DNA of 64,000 nucleotides from Mycolicibacterium malmesburyense (GTDB lineage: Bacteria > Actinomycetota > Actinomycetes > Mycobacteriales > Mycobacteriaceae): assembly GCF_001050015.1 (NCBI RefSeq), contig NZ_CVTB01000221.1:1-64000 (forward strand). The letters run 5' to 3'. The notes beneath the pieces were generated by a model. It saw only the letters and a program-made list of their open reading frames with translations, was not told the origin of the DNA and ran no database searches. The position numbers and the translations under genes were made by a program. Every line of letters begins with the position of its first letter. Within the stretch, counting starts at the first letter, position 1. This document shows, piece by piece, positions 9,420-21,018 of this stretch.

Positions 9420-10258
9420 GCTCTTCTCCTGTGCGCGGCGCGGCTTCTGGCCCGGCGCGCGAAGTATCGGCCGTCGACCACCTCGAGCGAGATCGCCTGG
9501 CCGAATGCCTTGGATAGGTTCTCGGCGGTCAGCACGTCCGGCAGCAGGCCCGAGTCGACCACCTTGCCCTCGGACAGGATCAGCGCGTGCGAGAAACCGC
9601 GCGGGATCTCCTCGACGTGGTGGGTCACCAGGACCATCGCCGGCGCGTCTGGGTCGGCGGCCAGGTCCTCGAGGCGGGCCAGAAGTTCCTCGCGTCCGCC
9701 GAGGTCCAATCCCGCCGCGGGCTCGTCGAGCAGGAGAAGTTCGGGGTCGGTCATCATCGACCGCGCGATCAGCACGCGCTTGCGTTCGCCTTCGGACAGG
9801 GTGCCGTACGTGCGCTCGGCCAGGTGTTCGGCGCCGACGCTCTCGAGCATGTCGATCGCCTGTTCGTAGTCGACGTCGTCGTAGGACTCGCGCCAGCGGC
9901 CCAGCACCGCATAGCCCGCGGAGACCACCAGATCGCGGACCACCTCGTCGTCGGGCACCCGCTGCGACAACGCCGAGCTGCTGAGCCCGACCCGCGCGCG
10001 CAGTTCGGCCATGTCGGTGCGGCCGAGTCGCTCGCCGAGCACGTACGCCGTCCCCGACGACGGATGCTCCAGGGCGGCGGCGATGCGCAACAGCGACGTC
10101 TTTCCCGCGCCGTTCGGGCCTACCACCACCCAGCGTTCGTCGAGTTCGACCGCCCACGTGAGGGGACCGACCAGCGTCTGACCGCCACGCCGTAGCGACA
10201 CCTTGGCGAAGTCGATCAGCACATCGGGGTCTGCTGCATCTCCTTCGGCTGCGGGCAC
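9416..10258 (-). CDS. ABC transporter ATP-binding protein, Rv3041c-like
   Basis: 280 aa from GTG at 10258 (VPAAEGDAADPDVLIDFAKV). It carries Walker A GPNGAGKTS, the signature LSEGERKRV, Walker B ELLLLDEPAAGLD and an H-loop (VTHHVEEIP), so it is a complete single nucleotide-binding domain. No permease is encoded next to it; the neighbours are enzymes, so the partner is unknown. The start lies inside the 3' end of the YczE-like gene, overlapping it by about 43 nt; a GTG nearer the domain would lose little, so the exact start is uncertain. It heads the ATGA-coupled chain Nudix, echA17 and methyltransferases. Confidence 0.88.
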   Translation of the reverse strand: MPAAEGDAADPDVLIDFAKVSLRRGGQTLVGPLTWAVELDERWVVVGPNGAGKTSLLRIAAALEHPSSGTAYVLGERLGRTDMAELRARVGLSSSALSQRVPDDEVVRDLVVSAGYAVLGRWRESYDDVDYEQAIDMLESVGAEHLAERTYGTLSEGERKRVLIARSMMTDPELLLLDEPAAGLDLGGREELLARLEDLAADPDAPAMVLVTHHVEEIPRGFSHALILSEGKVVDSGLLPDVLTAENLSKAFGQAISLEVVDGRYFARRARSRAAHRRRA

Positions 10259-10998
10259 TCGCCCATCGTAGTCAGGCGACTTGTGCGTGATTTCGTTCGC
10301 CCAGCGATCGTTTTCACGCCCAATTCGCTCGCGCGCCTGCGGCGAGCCTCGGCGACGGTGTCTGTCGCGCGCCTGCGGCGAGCCTCGGCGACGGCGGCCC
10401 ACCCGCTCACCGCCAGCACCCTCTCCGGCGTGATCCGCAAGAAGAACTGCACCAGCGGGCCGATGCCGAACGCATAGACGACGGTCCCGACGCCGACCGT
10501 GCCCCCGAGCAGCCATCCGGCGACCAGCACCGTCGCCTCGATCGAGGTCCGAACCAGGCGCACCGACAGCCCGGTGCGCTCGACGAGTCCAGTCATCAAC
10601 CCGTCCCGCGGGCCCGGCCCGAGCCCGGCGCCGACGTAGAGCACGGTGCTGATCGCGTTGAGCACCACGGCGCCGACCATCATCGCGATGCGCAGCGGCA
10701 GCGACGTGGGCGTCGCCAACAGCCACAGGCCGGCGTCGACCGTGACCGCGATGACGACGACGTTGGCCACGGTGCCCACTCCGGGTCGGTTGCGCAGCGG
10801 GATCCACGCCAGGAGGACGGCCGCGCCCACCACCGCCGAGGCCAGCCCGATCGACATCCCGGTGTGCCGGGCCAGTCCCTGATGAAAGACGTCCCAGGGG
10901 TCCAGCCCCAGCCCCGCCCGCACCATCACCGCAATCGAGAAGCCATAACCGGTCAACCCGACGAGGAGGACCAGTCCTCGTGCCACCCCCCTACGCAT
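10216..10998 (-). CDS. YczE/YyaS/YitT-family membrane protein with repeat-bearing C-terminal extension
   Basis: 260 aa. There are five or so hydrophobic segments from the N-terminus to about residue 200 (GLVLLVGLTGYGFSIAVMV, VAGWLLGGTVGVGTVVYAFG). The motif GLGLDPWDVFHQGLARHTG is the hallmark of YczE-like proteins, which are frequently encoded beside MocR regulators. Residues beyond ~205 are a basic hydrophilic tail with two copies of VAEARRRRA, encoded by a 36-nt tandem duplication, and a tail that overlaps the ABC ATPase start; it looks like acquired sequence. The ATG at 10998 overlaps the stop of a small upstream ORF. Transported substrate unknown. Confidence 0.88.
   Translation of the reverse strand: MRRGVARGLVLLVGLTGYGFSIAVMVRAGLGLDPWDVFHQGLARHTGMSIGLASAVVGAAVLLAWIPLRNRPGVGTVANVVVIAVTVDAGLWLLATPTSLPLRIAMMVGAVVLNAISTVLYVGAGLGPGPRDGLMTGLVERTGLSVRLVRTSIEATVLVAGWLLGGTVGVGTVVYAFGIGPLVQFFLRITPERVLAVSGWAAVAEARRRRATDTVAEARRRRASELGVKTIAGRTKSRTSRLTTMGECPQPKEMQQTPMC
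10331..10394 (-). repeat. Direct repeat, two 28-bp copies with period 36 bp
   Basis: Identical 28-bp copies at 10331-10358 and 10367-10394 lie in the 3' end of the YczE-like gene. The 36-bp period is 12 codons, so the reading frame is kept and the peptide VAEARRRRA is doubled. Confidence 0.85.
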
Positions 10999-11146
10999 GG
11001 TGGGGAAAGCGCATTTTGATCAGCTCCAATTCCCGGGCGATGCGTTCTGCGTCGCGGTCGACGTAATCGGCGTGGGCGACCGGCGGCGCCCACGCGAAGA
11101 GCGCGGCGAGTCTGTGACCCAACCGAGGGATCCAGTTCATGCTCAT
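10991..11146 (-). CDS. Small hypothetical protein coupled to the YczE-like gene
   Basis: 51 aa (or 49 aa from the second ATG at 11140, which has GGCGGA 6 nt upstream). The sequence begins MSMNWIPRLGHRLAAL, then has a charged amphipathic C-terminus (RDAERIARELELIKMRF). Its TAG at 10991-10993 lies just inside the ATG of the YczE-like gene at 10998, the usual geometry for translational coupling. It shares the intergenic region with the divergent MocR gene. No family is recognised; it could be a membrane-associated small protein or a translated leader. Confidence 0.5.
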   Translation of the reverse strand: MSMNWIPRLGHRLAALFAWAPPVAHADYVDRDAERIARELELIKMRFPHHA

Positions 11147-11163
11147 TCCGCCATGATCAAGAC

Positions 11164-11205
11164 CAACTGGCTTGCTCATCAATAGCCAGTTGCGCAATAC
11201 TGGCC
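11164..11205. promoter_or_regulatory. Probable MocR operator: perfect 9-bp inverted repeat plus third half-site
   Basis: CAACTGGCT at 11164-11172 and its exact reverse complement at 11184-11192 are separated by 11 nt. A further ACTGGC occurs at 11199-11204, in direct orientation and 33 nt (three helical turns) from the first. The element lies directly before the ATG at 11210 of the MocR gene and between the divergent genes, where MocR family members are known to bind and autoregulate. Confidence 0.65.
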
Positions 11206-11209
11206 TGCA

Positions 11210-12652
11210 ATGACGCTTGAAATGCCCGTGCGCGCGCTCGATGTGGACCTTCTGGCCCGCGAGCTCGGCAACTGGCGGACGTCCAGCAGAAGTGGGCCCG
11301 CCTACCAGGGTCTGGCCGATGCCATCCGCCTGCTGATCGTGGACGGGCGCCTGCCAGTCGGGGCGCGCGTGCCCAGCGAACGCGCGCTCGCCGACGCGCT
11401 GCGGGTATCGCGCACCACGGTCACCGCCGCCTACACCCAGTTGCGGGAGGACGGCTACCTCAACGCCCGCCGCGGCGCCCGCAGCACGACGGCCCTGCCC
11501 GTCGCGCCGGCCGCACCCGTCGAGACCGCACCGCCGTCGGTCAGCCTGGCCGCCGCGGCGCTGTCCGCCCCGGCCGCCGCGGTGATGGAGGCCTTCGCCG
11601 AGGCCACCCGCGACGTCACGCCGTATCTGCACGCGCCGGGACACGAACTCGTCGGCGTTCCCGCGTTGCGGCAGGCCATCGCCGAAAGATACTGCGAGCG
11701 TGGGCTTCTGACCGATCCCGACGAGATCATGGTCACCACCGGGGCGTTGCACGCCATCGGTCTGATCCTGACGACCTACATCCAGCCCGGCGACCGCGTG
11801 CTCGTCGAGCAACCGACGTATCACGGTGCGCTGTCCTCGATCACGACCGCGGGTGCGCGCCCGGTCCCCGTCGCGATGACCGAATCCGGTTGGGATCTCG
11901 ACGCACTCCAGAATGCGCTGCACCAGACGGCCCCCACCCTGGCGTACCTGATCCCCGACAACCAGAACCCGACCGGCATGACCATGCCCTCTTCCGATCG
12001 AAAACTCCTGGCGCGCATGATCACCGAGACGCGCACCCGCACGGTCATCGACGAGACCATCCTCGACATGTGGCTGGACGAACCCGCTCCCGGGCCGGTC
12101 GCGGCCGAGATGACGTCGCGACGCGACCTCGTGCTGACCATCGGTTCGATGTCGAAGTCGTTCTGGGGTGGGCTGCGGGTCGGGTGGATCCGCGCGGAGC
12201 GCGCGACGATCGCCACCATCGCCGCCCTGCGACCGTCCGTCGACATGGGTACCGCCGTGCTCGAACAGTGTGCCGCCGCACGGCTTCTCGACCGCCACGA
12301 CGATCTGCTGCCGGAGCGGCGTGAGATCCTGCGCAGTCGCCGCGCGTACCTACTGGCCTTGCTGAGCCGTCATTTACCCGACTGGGAGCCGGGCCCCGGT
12401 GCGGGTGGCATGTCGCTGTGGGTCCGGCTGCCCGCGCCGATGAGCACCGCGCTGTCGGCGGCCGCTTCACGGCTCGGCCTCGACCTGCCGGCGGGCCCGC
12501 GTTTCGGCGTCGACGGCACGCTCGAGCGATTCGTCCGTGTCCCCTACGCGCTGCCCGAGGAGCAGCTGAGCGAGGCCGTGGAACTTTTGGCGCGGGCGTG
12601 GCGCAACGTCACCGGGCTCTCGACCCCGGAGCCAGCGACCGTCGTTGTCTAG
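11210..12652 (+). CDS. MocR-type regulator: GntR HTH fused to class I aminotransferase domain
   Basis: 480 aa. Residues ~25-95 form the GntR winged helix (PAYQGLADAIRLLIVDGRLPVGARVPSERALADAL, then VSRTTVTAAYTQLREDGYL). Residues ~120-470 are a fold-type I aminotransferase-like domain with YLIPDNQNPTG and the PLP lysine motif SMSKSFWGGLRVGW. These proteins sense PLP or amino-compound ligands and act as regulators rather than aminotransferases. It is divergent to the YczE-like membrane gene, a pairing known for this family, so the two probably form a regulator/transporter unit. The ATG sits only ~5 nt beyond the last half-site, so the transcript may be leaderless or nearly so. Confidence 0.92.
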   Translation: MTLEMPVRALDVDLLARELGNWRTSSRSGPAYQGLADAIRLLIVDGRLPVGARVPSERALADALRVSRTTVTAAYTQLREDGYLNARRGARSTTALPVAPAAPVETAPPSVSLAAAALSAPAAAVMEAFAEATRDVTPYLHAPGHELVGVPALRQAIAERYCERGLLTDPDEIMVTTGALHAIGLILTTYIQPGDRVLVEQPTYHGALSSITTAGARPVPVAMTESGWDLDALQNALHQTAPTLAYLIPDNQNPTGMTMPSSDRKLLARMITETRTRTVIDETILDMWLDEPAPGPVAAEMTSRRDLVLTIGSMSKSFWGGLRVGWIRAERATIATIAALRPSVDMGTAVLEQCAAARLLDRHDDLLPERREILRSRRAYLLALLSRHLPDWEPGPGAGGMSLWVRLPAPMSTALSAAASRLGLDLPAGPRFGVDGTLERFVRVPYALPEEQLSEAVELLARAWRNVTGLSTPEPATVVV

Positions 12653-12656
12653 TTCC

Positions 12657-12719
12657 CGCGAGCGACCGTGTCTGCCCCTCGACACGCCGCGAATTCAAGT
12701 ACGAACGCGGTCGCTCGCG
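12657..12719. terminator. Inverted-repeat element between convergent genes (family 1, copy A)
   Basis: Arms at 12657-12671 and 12705-12719 pair at 14 of 15 positions (one G-U). The loop includes the 11-mer CGACACGCCGC at 12680-12690. It lies between the MocR gene and serB2, which converge, so a bidirectional transcription stop is the likely role. There is no U-tract, as is common in mycobacteria. A second copy with the same architecture lies at 50108-50167. Confidence 0.6.
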
Positions 12720-12737
12720 CGGAATGAAAGGCCCTGA

Positions 12738-15822
<3,085 letters not shown>

Positions 15823-15893
15823 CTACAAAGTGTCGTAATCGGCCGCGACGCGGCTTTCCGCCCCGGAGCTGGCCGGATGTTACCGTCGGCGAC

Positions 15894-17009
15894 GTGTTGA
15901 GCGGCGGATCGCGGTGGGCTCTCGTGGCCGCCAGGACGCTGGGCCTGGCCGCGATCGCGACCGCCGTCGGCGTCACCGGCGTGAGCGGTTGCGGCTCGCT
16001 CGGCGACGACGCCTCCGAGACCGCCCCCTCCGAGACGATCGTCACCAGTACGACGAAGATCGCCGGCGCGGGCGTGCTGGGCAATCAGCGCCGGCCCGAC
16101 GAATCGTGTGCGGCCGAACCGGCGCCGGTTGATCCGGGCCCGCCCGAGCGCATGGTGCGCCACGAAGCGGGCGAAACCCTGGTGCCCGCCGACCCGCGGC
16201 GCATCGTGGTGCTCTCCGGCGATCAGCTCGACGCGCTGTGTGCGCTGGGCTTGCAGTCGCGGGTGGTGGCCGCGGCACTGCCCGACGGATCGGAGAGCCA
16301 GCCGTCGTATCTGGGTCAGGTGATTCACGACGTGCCGGGCGTCGGCACCCGCAGCGAACCCGACCTCGACGGCATCCGCGCCGCCGCCCCCGAACTCATC
16401 CTCGGGTCGCAGGCGCTGACGCCCGAAGCGTTCGGCGCGCTTTCCGACATCGCGCCGACGGTGTTCACCGGCCCGCCCGGCCCGGCGTGGCAGGACAACC
16501 TGCGCACCGTGGGCGCCGCGACCGGGCGTCAGGACGCCGCGAACGGTCTGATCGACGGGTTCCACCGCGCCGCCGACAAGACCGGCGCCGACAGCGACGC
16601 CGCCCACTTCCAGGCGTCGGTCGTGCAGTTCACGGAGACCACGATGCGCGTGTACGGCGCCGACAGCTTCCCCGGCAGCGTGCTCGCCGACGTCGGCGTG
16701 GATCGCCCTGTGACACAACGCTTCACCGACAAGCCCTACATCGAGGTGGGGATCACCGACGCCGACCTGGCCGAGAATCCCGACCTGTCGATCGCCGACG
16801 GCGACATCGTCTACCTGTCCTTCGACTCCCCCGCCGCCCGCGACCGCGCGCCCGCCGTGCTCCATAGCGACACGTGGAAGAAGTTGGGCGCCACGCGCGA
16901 CGATCGGGTGTTCGCGGTCAACAACGAGGTGTGGCAGACCGGTGAGGGCCTCGTCGCCGCACGCGGCATGCTCGCCGACCTGCAATGGCTCAACGCCCCG
17001 ATCAATTAG
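15894..17009 (+). CDS. fecB: FecB-type iron-siderophore substrate-binding lipoprotein
   Basis: 371 aa from GTG at 15894. A long hydrophobic segment ends in the lipobox VSGC (Cys33). The mature protein has the periplasmic-binding fold type III seen in iron-chelate binders (RRIVVLSGDQLDALCALGLQ, PELILGSQALTPEAFGALSDIAPTVF, FAVNNEVWQTGEGLVAARGML). It is the likely orthologue of Rv3044 FecB, which is divergent from ctaD there too and has been linked to intrinsic antibiotic tolerance. No permease is adjacent. No convincing ribosome site precedes the GTG, so the start may be off by one or a few codons (TTG at 15897). Confidence 0.88.
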   Translation: MLSGGSRWALVAARTLGLAAIATAVGVTGVSGCGSLGDDASETAPSETIVTSTTKIAGAGVLGNQRRPDESCAAEPAPVDPGPPERMVRHEAGETLVPADPRRIVVLSGDQLDALCALGLQSRVVAAALPDGSESQPSYLGQVIHDVPGVGTRSEPDLDGIRAAAPELILGSQALTPEAFGALSDIAPTVFTGPPGPAWQDNLRTVGAATGRQDAANGLIDGFHRAADKTGADSDAAHFQASVVQFTETTMRVYGADSFPGSVLADVGVDRPVTQRFTDKPYIEVGITDADLAENPDLSIADGDIVYLSFDSPAARDRAPAVLHSDTWKKLGATRDDRVFAVNNEVWQTGEGLVAARGMLADLQWLNAPIN

Positions 17010-17019
17010 CGTTGGTGCC

Positions 17020-17295
17020 GTGTTCCACGTCCTCAAGTCGACCTATCTGCAACCGCCCGACGTGATCGACGAGACCCGGCCGGCCCACCTCGAATGGCTC
17101 AAGGGAGAAGTCAGCGCCGGCCGGATCGTGCTGGCGGGCCGGCTCGACGACGAGTCCGGCGCCGTTCTGATCACCGGTGACATGGACGCCGACCAAGCGC
17201 AGGACATCGTCGACCGCGACCCGTACACCGCGGCCGGCGTCGCCCGCTACGAGCGGACGTCGTTCAACGGCGCTTTCCGGGCCACGGGGCTTTAG
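17020..17295 (+). CDS. YciI family protein
   Basis: 91 aa from GTG at 17020, 10 nt after the fecB stop. The ferredoxin-like YciI fold is indicated by RPAHLEWLKGEVSAGRIVLAGRL, followed by GAVLITGDMDADQAQDIVDRDPYTAAGVARYE, which is the standard (R)P.H...L......G.....G...........D.....DPY pattern including the conserved His and Asp-Pro-Tyr. Biochemical roles of YciI proteins vary and none can be assigned. Likely co-transcribed with fecB. Confidence 0.85.
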   Translation: MFHVLKSTYLQPPDVIDETRPAHLEWLKGEVSAGRIVLAGRLDDESGAVLITGDMDADQAQDIVDRDPYTAAGVARYERTSFNGAFRATGL

Positions 17296-17418
17296 GAGCA
17301 AGCTCACAGCGTCGACCGGAATCATCGAGGCGGACGGCCTCGTTGGTCGTTTCGGGCCGTCAGCATCCTCAGCGACGGCTCTTGTCGATAGTCGATACGT
17401 GAACAGAAGAAGGTCGTA

Positions 17419-18465
17419 ATGAGCACCGTTTCCGCATATGCCGCGCCGTCGGCGTCCGAGCCCCTGGCCAAGACCACCATCACCCGACGCGAACCCGGCC
17501 CGCACGACGTGGCCTTCGACATCCACTTCGCGGGCATCTGTCACTCCGACATCCACACCGTCCGCGACGAATGGGGCCGCGCCCGGTATCCGATCGTGCC
17601 CGGCCACGAGATCGCGGGCGTCGTCACCCAGGTCGGTTCGGAGGTCACCGGGTTCAAGGTGGGCGACCGCGTGGGCGTCGGCTGTTTCGTGGACTCCTGC
17701 CGCGAATGCGCCCAGTGCCGCGCGGGCGACGAGCAGTACTGCGTTAAGGGCATGGTCGGCACGTACAACGCGGTGGGTCGTGACGGCGAGCCGACCCAGG
17801 GCGGCTACAGCGGCGCGATCGTGGCGGACGAGAACTACGTCCTGCACATCCCCGACAGCCTTCCCCTGGACGCCGCGGCCCCGCTGCTGTGCGCGGGCAT
17901 CACGCTGTATTCGCCTCTGCGCCACTGGCATGCGGGTCCCGGCACCCGGGTGGCGGTCGTCGGCCTCGGCGGGCTGGGCCACATGGGCGTCAAGCTCGCG
18001 CACGCGATGGGTGCGCACGTCACGGTGCTGAGCCAGTCGCTGAAGAAGATGGAGGACGGCCTGCGCCTCGGCGCCGACGAGTACTACGCGACCTCCGACC
18101 CCGAGACTTTCGCCAAGCTGAAGGGCTCGTTCGACCTGATCCTCAACACCGTGTCGGCCAACCTCGATATTGGCAGCTACCTCGGATTGCTCGCCCTCGA
18201 CGGCACATTGGTCGAACTCGGAATGCCCGAGCACCCCATGTCGGTGCCCGCCGGCGCGCTGATCGCCGGCCGCCGCCGCATCGCGGGGTCGCTGATCGGC
18301 GGCATCGCCGAGACACAGGAGATGCTCGACTTCTGCGCCGAGCACGGCGTGCGGCCCGAGATCGAGATCATCGCACCCGATTACATCAATGAGGCCTACG
18401 AGCGGGTGCTCGCCAGCGATGTCCGGTACCGCTTTGTGATCGACACCGAGACGCTGCGCGCGTAG
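17419..18465 (+). CDS. adhC: Zinc-dependent NADP alcohol dehydrogenase, CAD/AdhC type
   Basis: 348 aa. Catalytic zinc ligands are visible as GICHSD (Cys41) and PGHE (His63/Glu64). The structural zinc cysteines cluster in [16 protein letters not shown]. The cofactor motif [17 protein letters not shown] and the downstream [17 protein letters not shown] suit NADP. It interconverts aldehydes and primary alcohols. The sequence and position (after fecB) match AdhC, Rv3045. It converges tightly (12 nt) with the bicupin gene. The 123-nt upstream gap after the YciI gene is enough for its own promoter. Confidence 0.94.
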   Translation: MSTVSAYAAPSASEPLAKTTITRREPGPHDVAFDIHFAGICHSDIHTVRDEWGRARYPIVPGHEIAGVVTQVGSEVTGFKVGDRVGVGCFVDSCRECAQCRAGDEQYCVKGMVGTYNAVGRDGEPTQGGYSGAIVADENYVLHIPDSLPLDAAAPLLCAGITLYSPLRHWHAGPGTRVAVVGLGGLGHMGVKLAHAMGAHVTVLSQSLKKMEDGLRLGADEYYATSDPETFAKLKGSFDLILNTVSANLDIGSYLGLLALDGTLVELGMPEHPMSVPAGALIAGRRRIAGSLIGGIAETQEMLDFCAEHGVRPEIEIIAPDYINEAYERVLASDVRYRFVIDTETLRA

Positions 18466-18477
18466 AGCTTTCGCGCG

Positions 18478-19524
18478 TCAGGCGTCGACCGGGTTCTTGC
18501 GCTCGACGATCAGCGGATCGATCGGCGCGAACGGGAAATTCGGCAGATCGTCGATGTGGGTGTTGAAGGCCGCGGCCAACACCTCGCGGGAGTAGGCACT
18601 CGCCGATGCGCGGTAGCCGATGTCGGCGGGGAACGGCTGATCGAAGAAGATCAGGAAATGCCAATCCCGGCTGCCGATGTTCTCGATGTGGTGCGGATAG
18701 GCGCGCGGAATGAAGTACATGTCGCCGGTGGTCATGGTCCAAGTGTCCAGCGTGCCATCGGGATTCATGATCGTCATCCGCGCGTCGCCCTCCTGCACGT
18801 AGCCCATCTCCGCGGTCACCGGATGCCAATGCGGTTCGCGCATACCGCTTTCCGTGACCCGCAACGAGTACATCGAGATGTCCTTCAGCGCCGGCCAATA
18901 CTGGTCGCGGGCGAAGCGCGCGCTGCCGCTGACGTAGTTCAGCCCGGGGGCTTGCGCTTCGACGTCGAACTTGTGGGGATCCTCGAAGTACGCCGACGGG
19001 GGAATCTCGGGATCACCGATCCGGGCGGCCAGCTTGCGATCGGTGGTGTCGCGGCGGATTTTCGAGAAATCGGCGGCGGGCAGGTCATAGGTGTTGCCCA
19101 ACACCGCGTCGCTGAACGCCCCGAAGGTGGCGCCCAGGCCGAAATCCTCGGGGCGTTCGTGGCGGAACGCGATGATGAATTCCGCGACGTCCTCACCGAG
19201 GTTCTCGATGTGGTGCAGCGATCCGGACGGGGCATGGAACATCTGACCGGCCGTCACGATGAAGCTGGCGAACTGGTTGTGATTGTCGAGCATCGACACC
19301 AACGCGGTCCCCTTCACGCAGTAGGTCAACTCGTTGGCGTTGGCGTGCCAGTGCGGTGTGCGCATCGAGCCCGGGTTCAGCAGCACCCGCTTGATCGAGA
19401 GCCTTTTCAGGATGGGCAGGTTGTCGGCGGTGATGCGGCGCATCGAACCCAGGTCGTTCTCCTCGACGACCTCGCCGTCGATCAGGGAGGCGGTGTGGAC
19501 GCTGTGGGTCAATGAGGCGGTCAT
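18478..19524 (-). CDS. Bicupin of the oxalate decarboxylase type
   Basis: 348 aa from ATG at 19524 with AGGAG 6 nt upstream; a longer frame to 19608 lacks such a signal. Two cupin domains are visible, each with a complete metal set: domain 1 PHWHANANELTYCVKG plus PSGSLHHIEN, domain 2 PHWHPVTAEMGYVQEG plus PRAYPHHIEN (HxH, Glu and distal His). That layout matches oxalate decarboxylase/oxalate oxidase-like bicupins that bind Mn. It has no signal peptide, unlike many fungal and bacillus relatives that are exported or spore-associated. It does not neighbour other oxalate genes, so the substrate is open. Confidence 0.85.
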   Translation of the reverse strand: MTASLTHSVHTASLIDGEVVEENDLGSMRRITADNLPILKRLSIKRVLLNPGSMRTPHWHANANELTYCVKGTALVSMLDNHNQFASFIVTAGQMFHAPSGSLHHIENLGEDVAEFIIAFRHERPEDFGLGATFGAFSDAVLGNTYDLPAADFSKIRRDTTDRKLAARIGDPEIPPSAYFEDPHKFDVEAQAPGLNYVSGSARFARDQYWPALKDISMYSLRVTESGMREPHWHPVTAEMGYVQEGDARMTIMNPDGTLDTWTMTTGDMYFIPRAYPHHIENIGSRDWHFLIFFDQPFPADIGYRASASAYSREVLAAAFNTHIDDLPNFPFAPIDPLIVERKNPVDA

Positions 19525-19589
19525 GGGCGCTCCTGTCGATCCGGTGATGGGTTCACTCTCGTCCCAACCGGCGGTTCTGTCCTCGACAT

Positions 19590-19943
19590 TGGCCCAGGAC
19601 GCTGGCACGGCGCTCCCCGGTTCCGGTGGATCTCGACATCGACGTCGAGGGCCGGTTGGCCGAGTCGGTCGAGGTGGCGGCCTATTACGTTGTCGCCGAG
19701 TGCCTTACCAACGCCGCCAAACACGCGAATGCCGAAGTGGTGACGGTGCGCGCGACGCGGGACGCCGGTGCGGTGAGGCTCTCGGTCAGCGACGACGGGG
19801 ACGGCGGCGCGACGCCCGGCCAGGGGTCGGGTCTGGTCGGACTACGCGACCGCGTCGAAGCGCTGTCCGGGCAGTTGTGGGTCGCCAGCCGACCGGGTGA
19901 GGGCACGACGGTGTCGGCGACGATGCCGGTGCCCGTTGGATAG
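19590..19943 (+). pseudogene. 5'-truncated sensor histidine kinase (HATPase_c remnant)
   Basis: Only the last ~118 codons of a NarX/LiaS-type sensor kinase remain. The frame reads LARRSPVPVDLDIDVEGR, then the ATP-binding N-box ECLTNAAKHA, the G-boxes VSDDGDG and GSGLVGLRDRVEAL, and GEGTTVSATMPV. Homology can be followed upstream to about 19590, before the first usable start (GTG at 19626), while the sensor, dimerisation and phospho-acceptor His regions are absent. No response regulator is adjacent. It abuts the 5' end of the bicupin gene, so the break point is near 19525-19590. Probably inactive. Confidence 0.75.
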
Positions 19944-19946
19944 CGG

Positions 19947-20393
19947 TCAGAAGCCGCGGACCGACGCGTCGTTGATGAGGAAGCCCTTTCCGCTCGCATC
20001 GTTGGTGATGCGCGTGCGGAAGCCCTGCTCCGGCTGAACCGTCCAACCGTTGGTCCGATACGTACCGGAATCCACGGCGACGGGAGGAGTGGCCGGTTCG
20101 GCGATCAGGCCCCGGTCCCAATAGAACTCTCCGGTCCCCCGTTGGACCGCGAGGTTCAACCGCTGGTTCCATTTGGAGGTCTCGAACGGAGCACCTGCCC
20201 ACGGCTGGCCATTCGTCAACGCGCACACGGCCATCGGCCCGCCGCCGAACGTCGTCTCGTCCGCGCTGAGCAGGCACCTCACCGTGCCGTTCTGCAGCAG
20301 CACCTGCTGGTCCGGGTCGGCCGCCGCCGGCGCCGCCAAAGCCACCGCGCCCAGAATCGAGGCCCCCAGAGCCGTCACTGCCCGCCGAATCAT
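19947..20393 (-). CDS. Secreted hypothetical protein
   Basis: 148 aa with a clear Sec signal peptide (MIRRAVTALGASILGAVALA, then APAAADPD with cleavage after ADA-like Ala). The mature 120 residues contain two cysteines (VRCLLSADE; MAVCALTNG) that could form a disulfide, and read like other small mycobacterial exported proteins of unknown function. No enzyme motif. It converges with the kinase remnant, leaving only 3 nt between stops. No function is assigned. Confidence 0.8.
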   Translation of the reverse strand: MIRRAVTALGASILGAVALAAPAAADPDQQVLLQNGTVRCLLSADETTFGGGPMAVCALTNGQPWAGAPFETSKWNQRLNLAVQRGTGEFYWDRGLIAEPATPPVAVDSGTYRTNGWTVQPEQGFRTRITNDASGKGFLINDASVRGF

Positions 20394-20576
20394 GCCCGTC
20401 TCCCACGTCGCGCCACGCCATCACCTTGCGCCGCGAATGGTCTCACGGCCCTGATCATGGCAGGTCGGTTTCCCTCGAAGTCGGCCGCCCGTGCAGAAAC
20501 CGGAAGCCCCCGCCGTCTCGTTCGGCCACTCGGCCGTGCGCGTCATATGGCCCGGGCCCGACGTGCGGCGCTTGCG

Positions 20577-20615
20577 AGCTCCCGTGAGCCGACCCCTCCT
20601 CGGCTCACGGGAGCT
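20577..20615 (-). terminator. Perfect 16-bp hairpin in the 20.4-20.7 kb intergenic stretch
   Basis: Arms 20577-20592 and 20600-20615 are exact reverse complements around a 7-nt loop. It lies downstream of the minus-strand DUF4242-like gene and upstream of the secreted protein gene. No U-tract follows in either direction. Apart from this hairpin, nothing is seen in the ~298 nt between 20394 and 20691. Confidence 0.65.
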
Positions 20616-20691
20616 GAATTGAACGTTATGCAGCGGCCGGTGCGGCGGATACAGGGAATTCCCTGGAGCTTTCCGGGGATGAGCGTCGTCC

Positions 20692-20994
20692 TCACGGGTT
20701 TCGCCCCGCGGCGAGGTGGGCGTGCACGGCGCTGATGCGGTCGGCGGGCAGGCCGGCTTGTCGGCAGGTGCGCGCGACCGTTTCGGCGGCATCCGATTCG
20801 AAGACCCCGTAGAGGATCTCGTCGCCTGCTGCGGCCACCGTGATGAGGAGTTCAACGGCCTCCCCGTCGGCGGCCATCCTCTGCGTGGTGCGCTCGAGTA
20901 CGGCGATGTGGTCTTCGAGGTCCGACGTGGTGAGCCGCGGCTGATACCACTCGGTGAGGAAGCAACGTTGCGGTTCGAGGCGAGTGGTCACCAC
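20692..20994 (-). CDS. DUF4242-like small ferredoxin-fold protein
   Basis: 100 aa. The pattern RCFLTEWYQP, then VELLITVAAAGDEILYGVFESDAAETVARTCRQAGLPADRISAV resembles the DUF4242 (SCO4226-type, nickel-binding) fold, in which a sensor-sized alpha/beta domain ends with an xAGxPADRI helix. It follows the LAL regulator with a 24-nt gap on the same strand, so the two are probably co-transcribed and may work together. Family assignment is from pattern memory and moderate. Confidence 0.65.
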   Translation of the reverse strand: MVTTRLEPQRCFLTEWYQPRLTTSDLEDHIAVLERTTQRMAADGEAVELLITVAAAGDEILYGVFESDAAETVARTCRQAGLPADRISAVHAHLAAGRNP

Positions 20995-21018
20995 CGGAGG
21001 ATATGAATCGCCGGCGAT

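Noticed and set aside
19525..19943. Intact two-component system
   Set aside because: Only the ATPase end of the kinase remains and no response regulator is adjacent; the LuxR protein nearby is a LAL regulator without a receiver domain.
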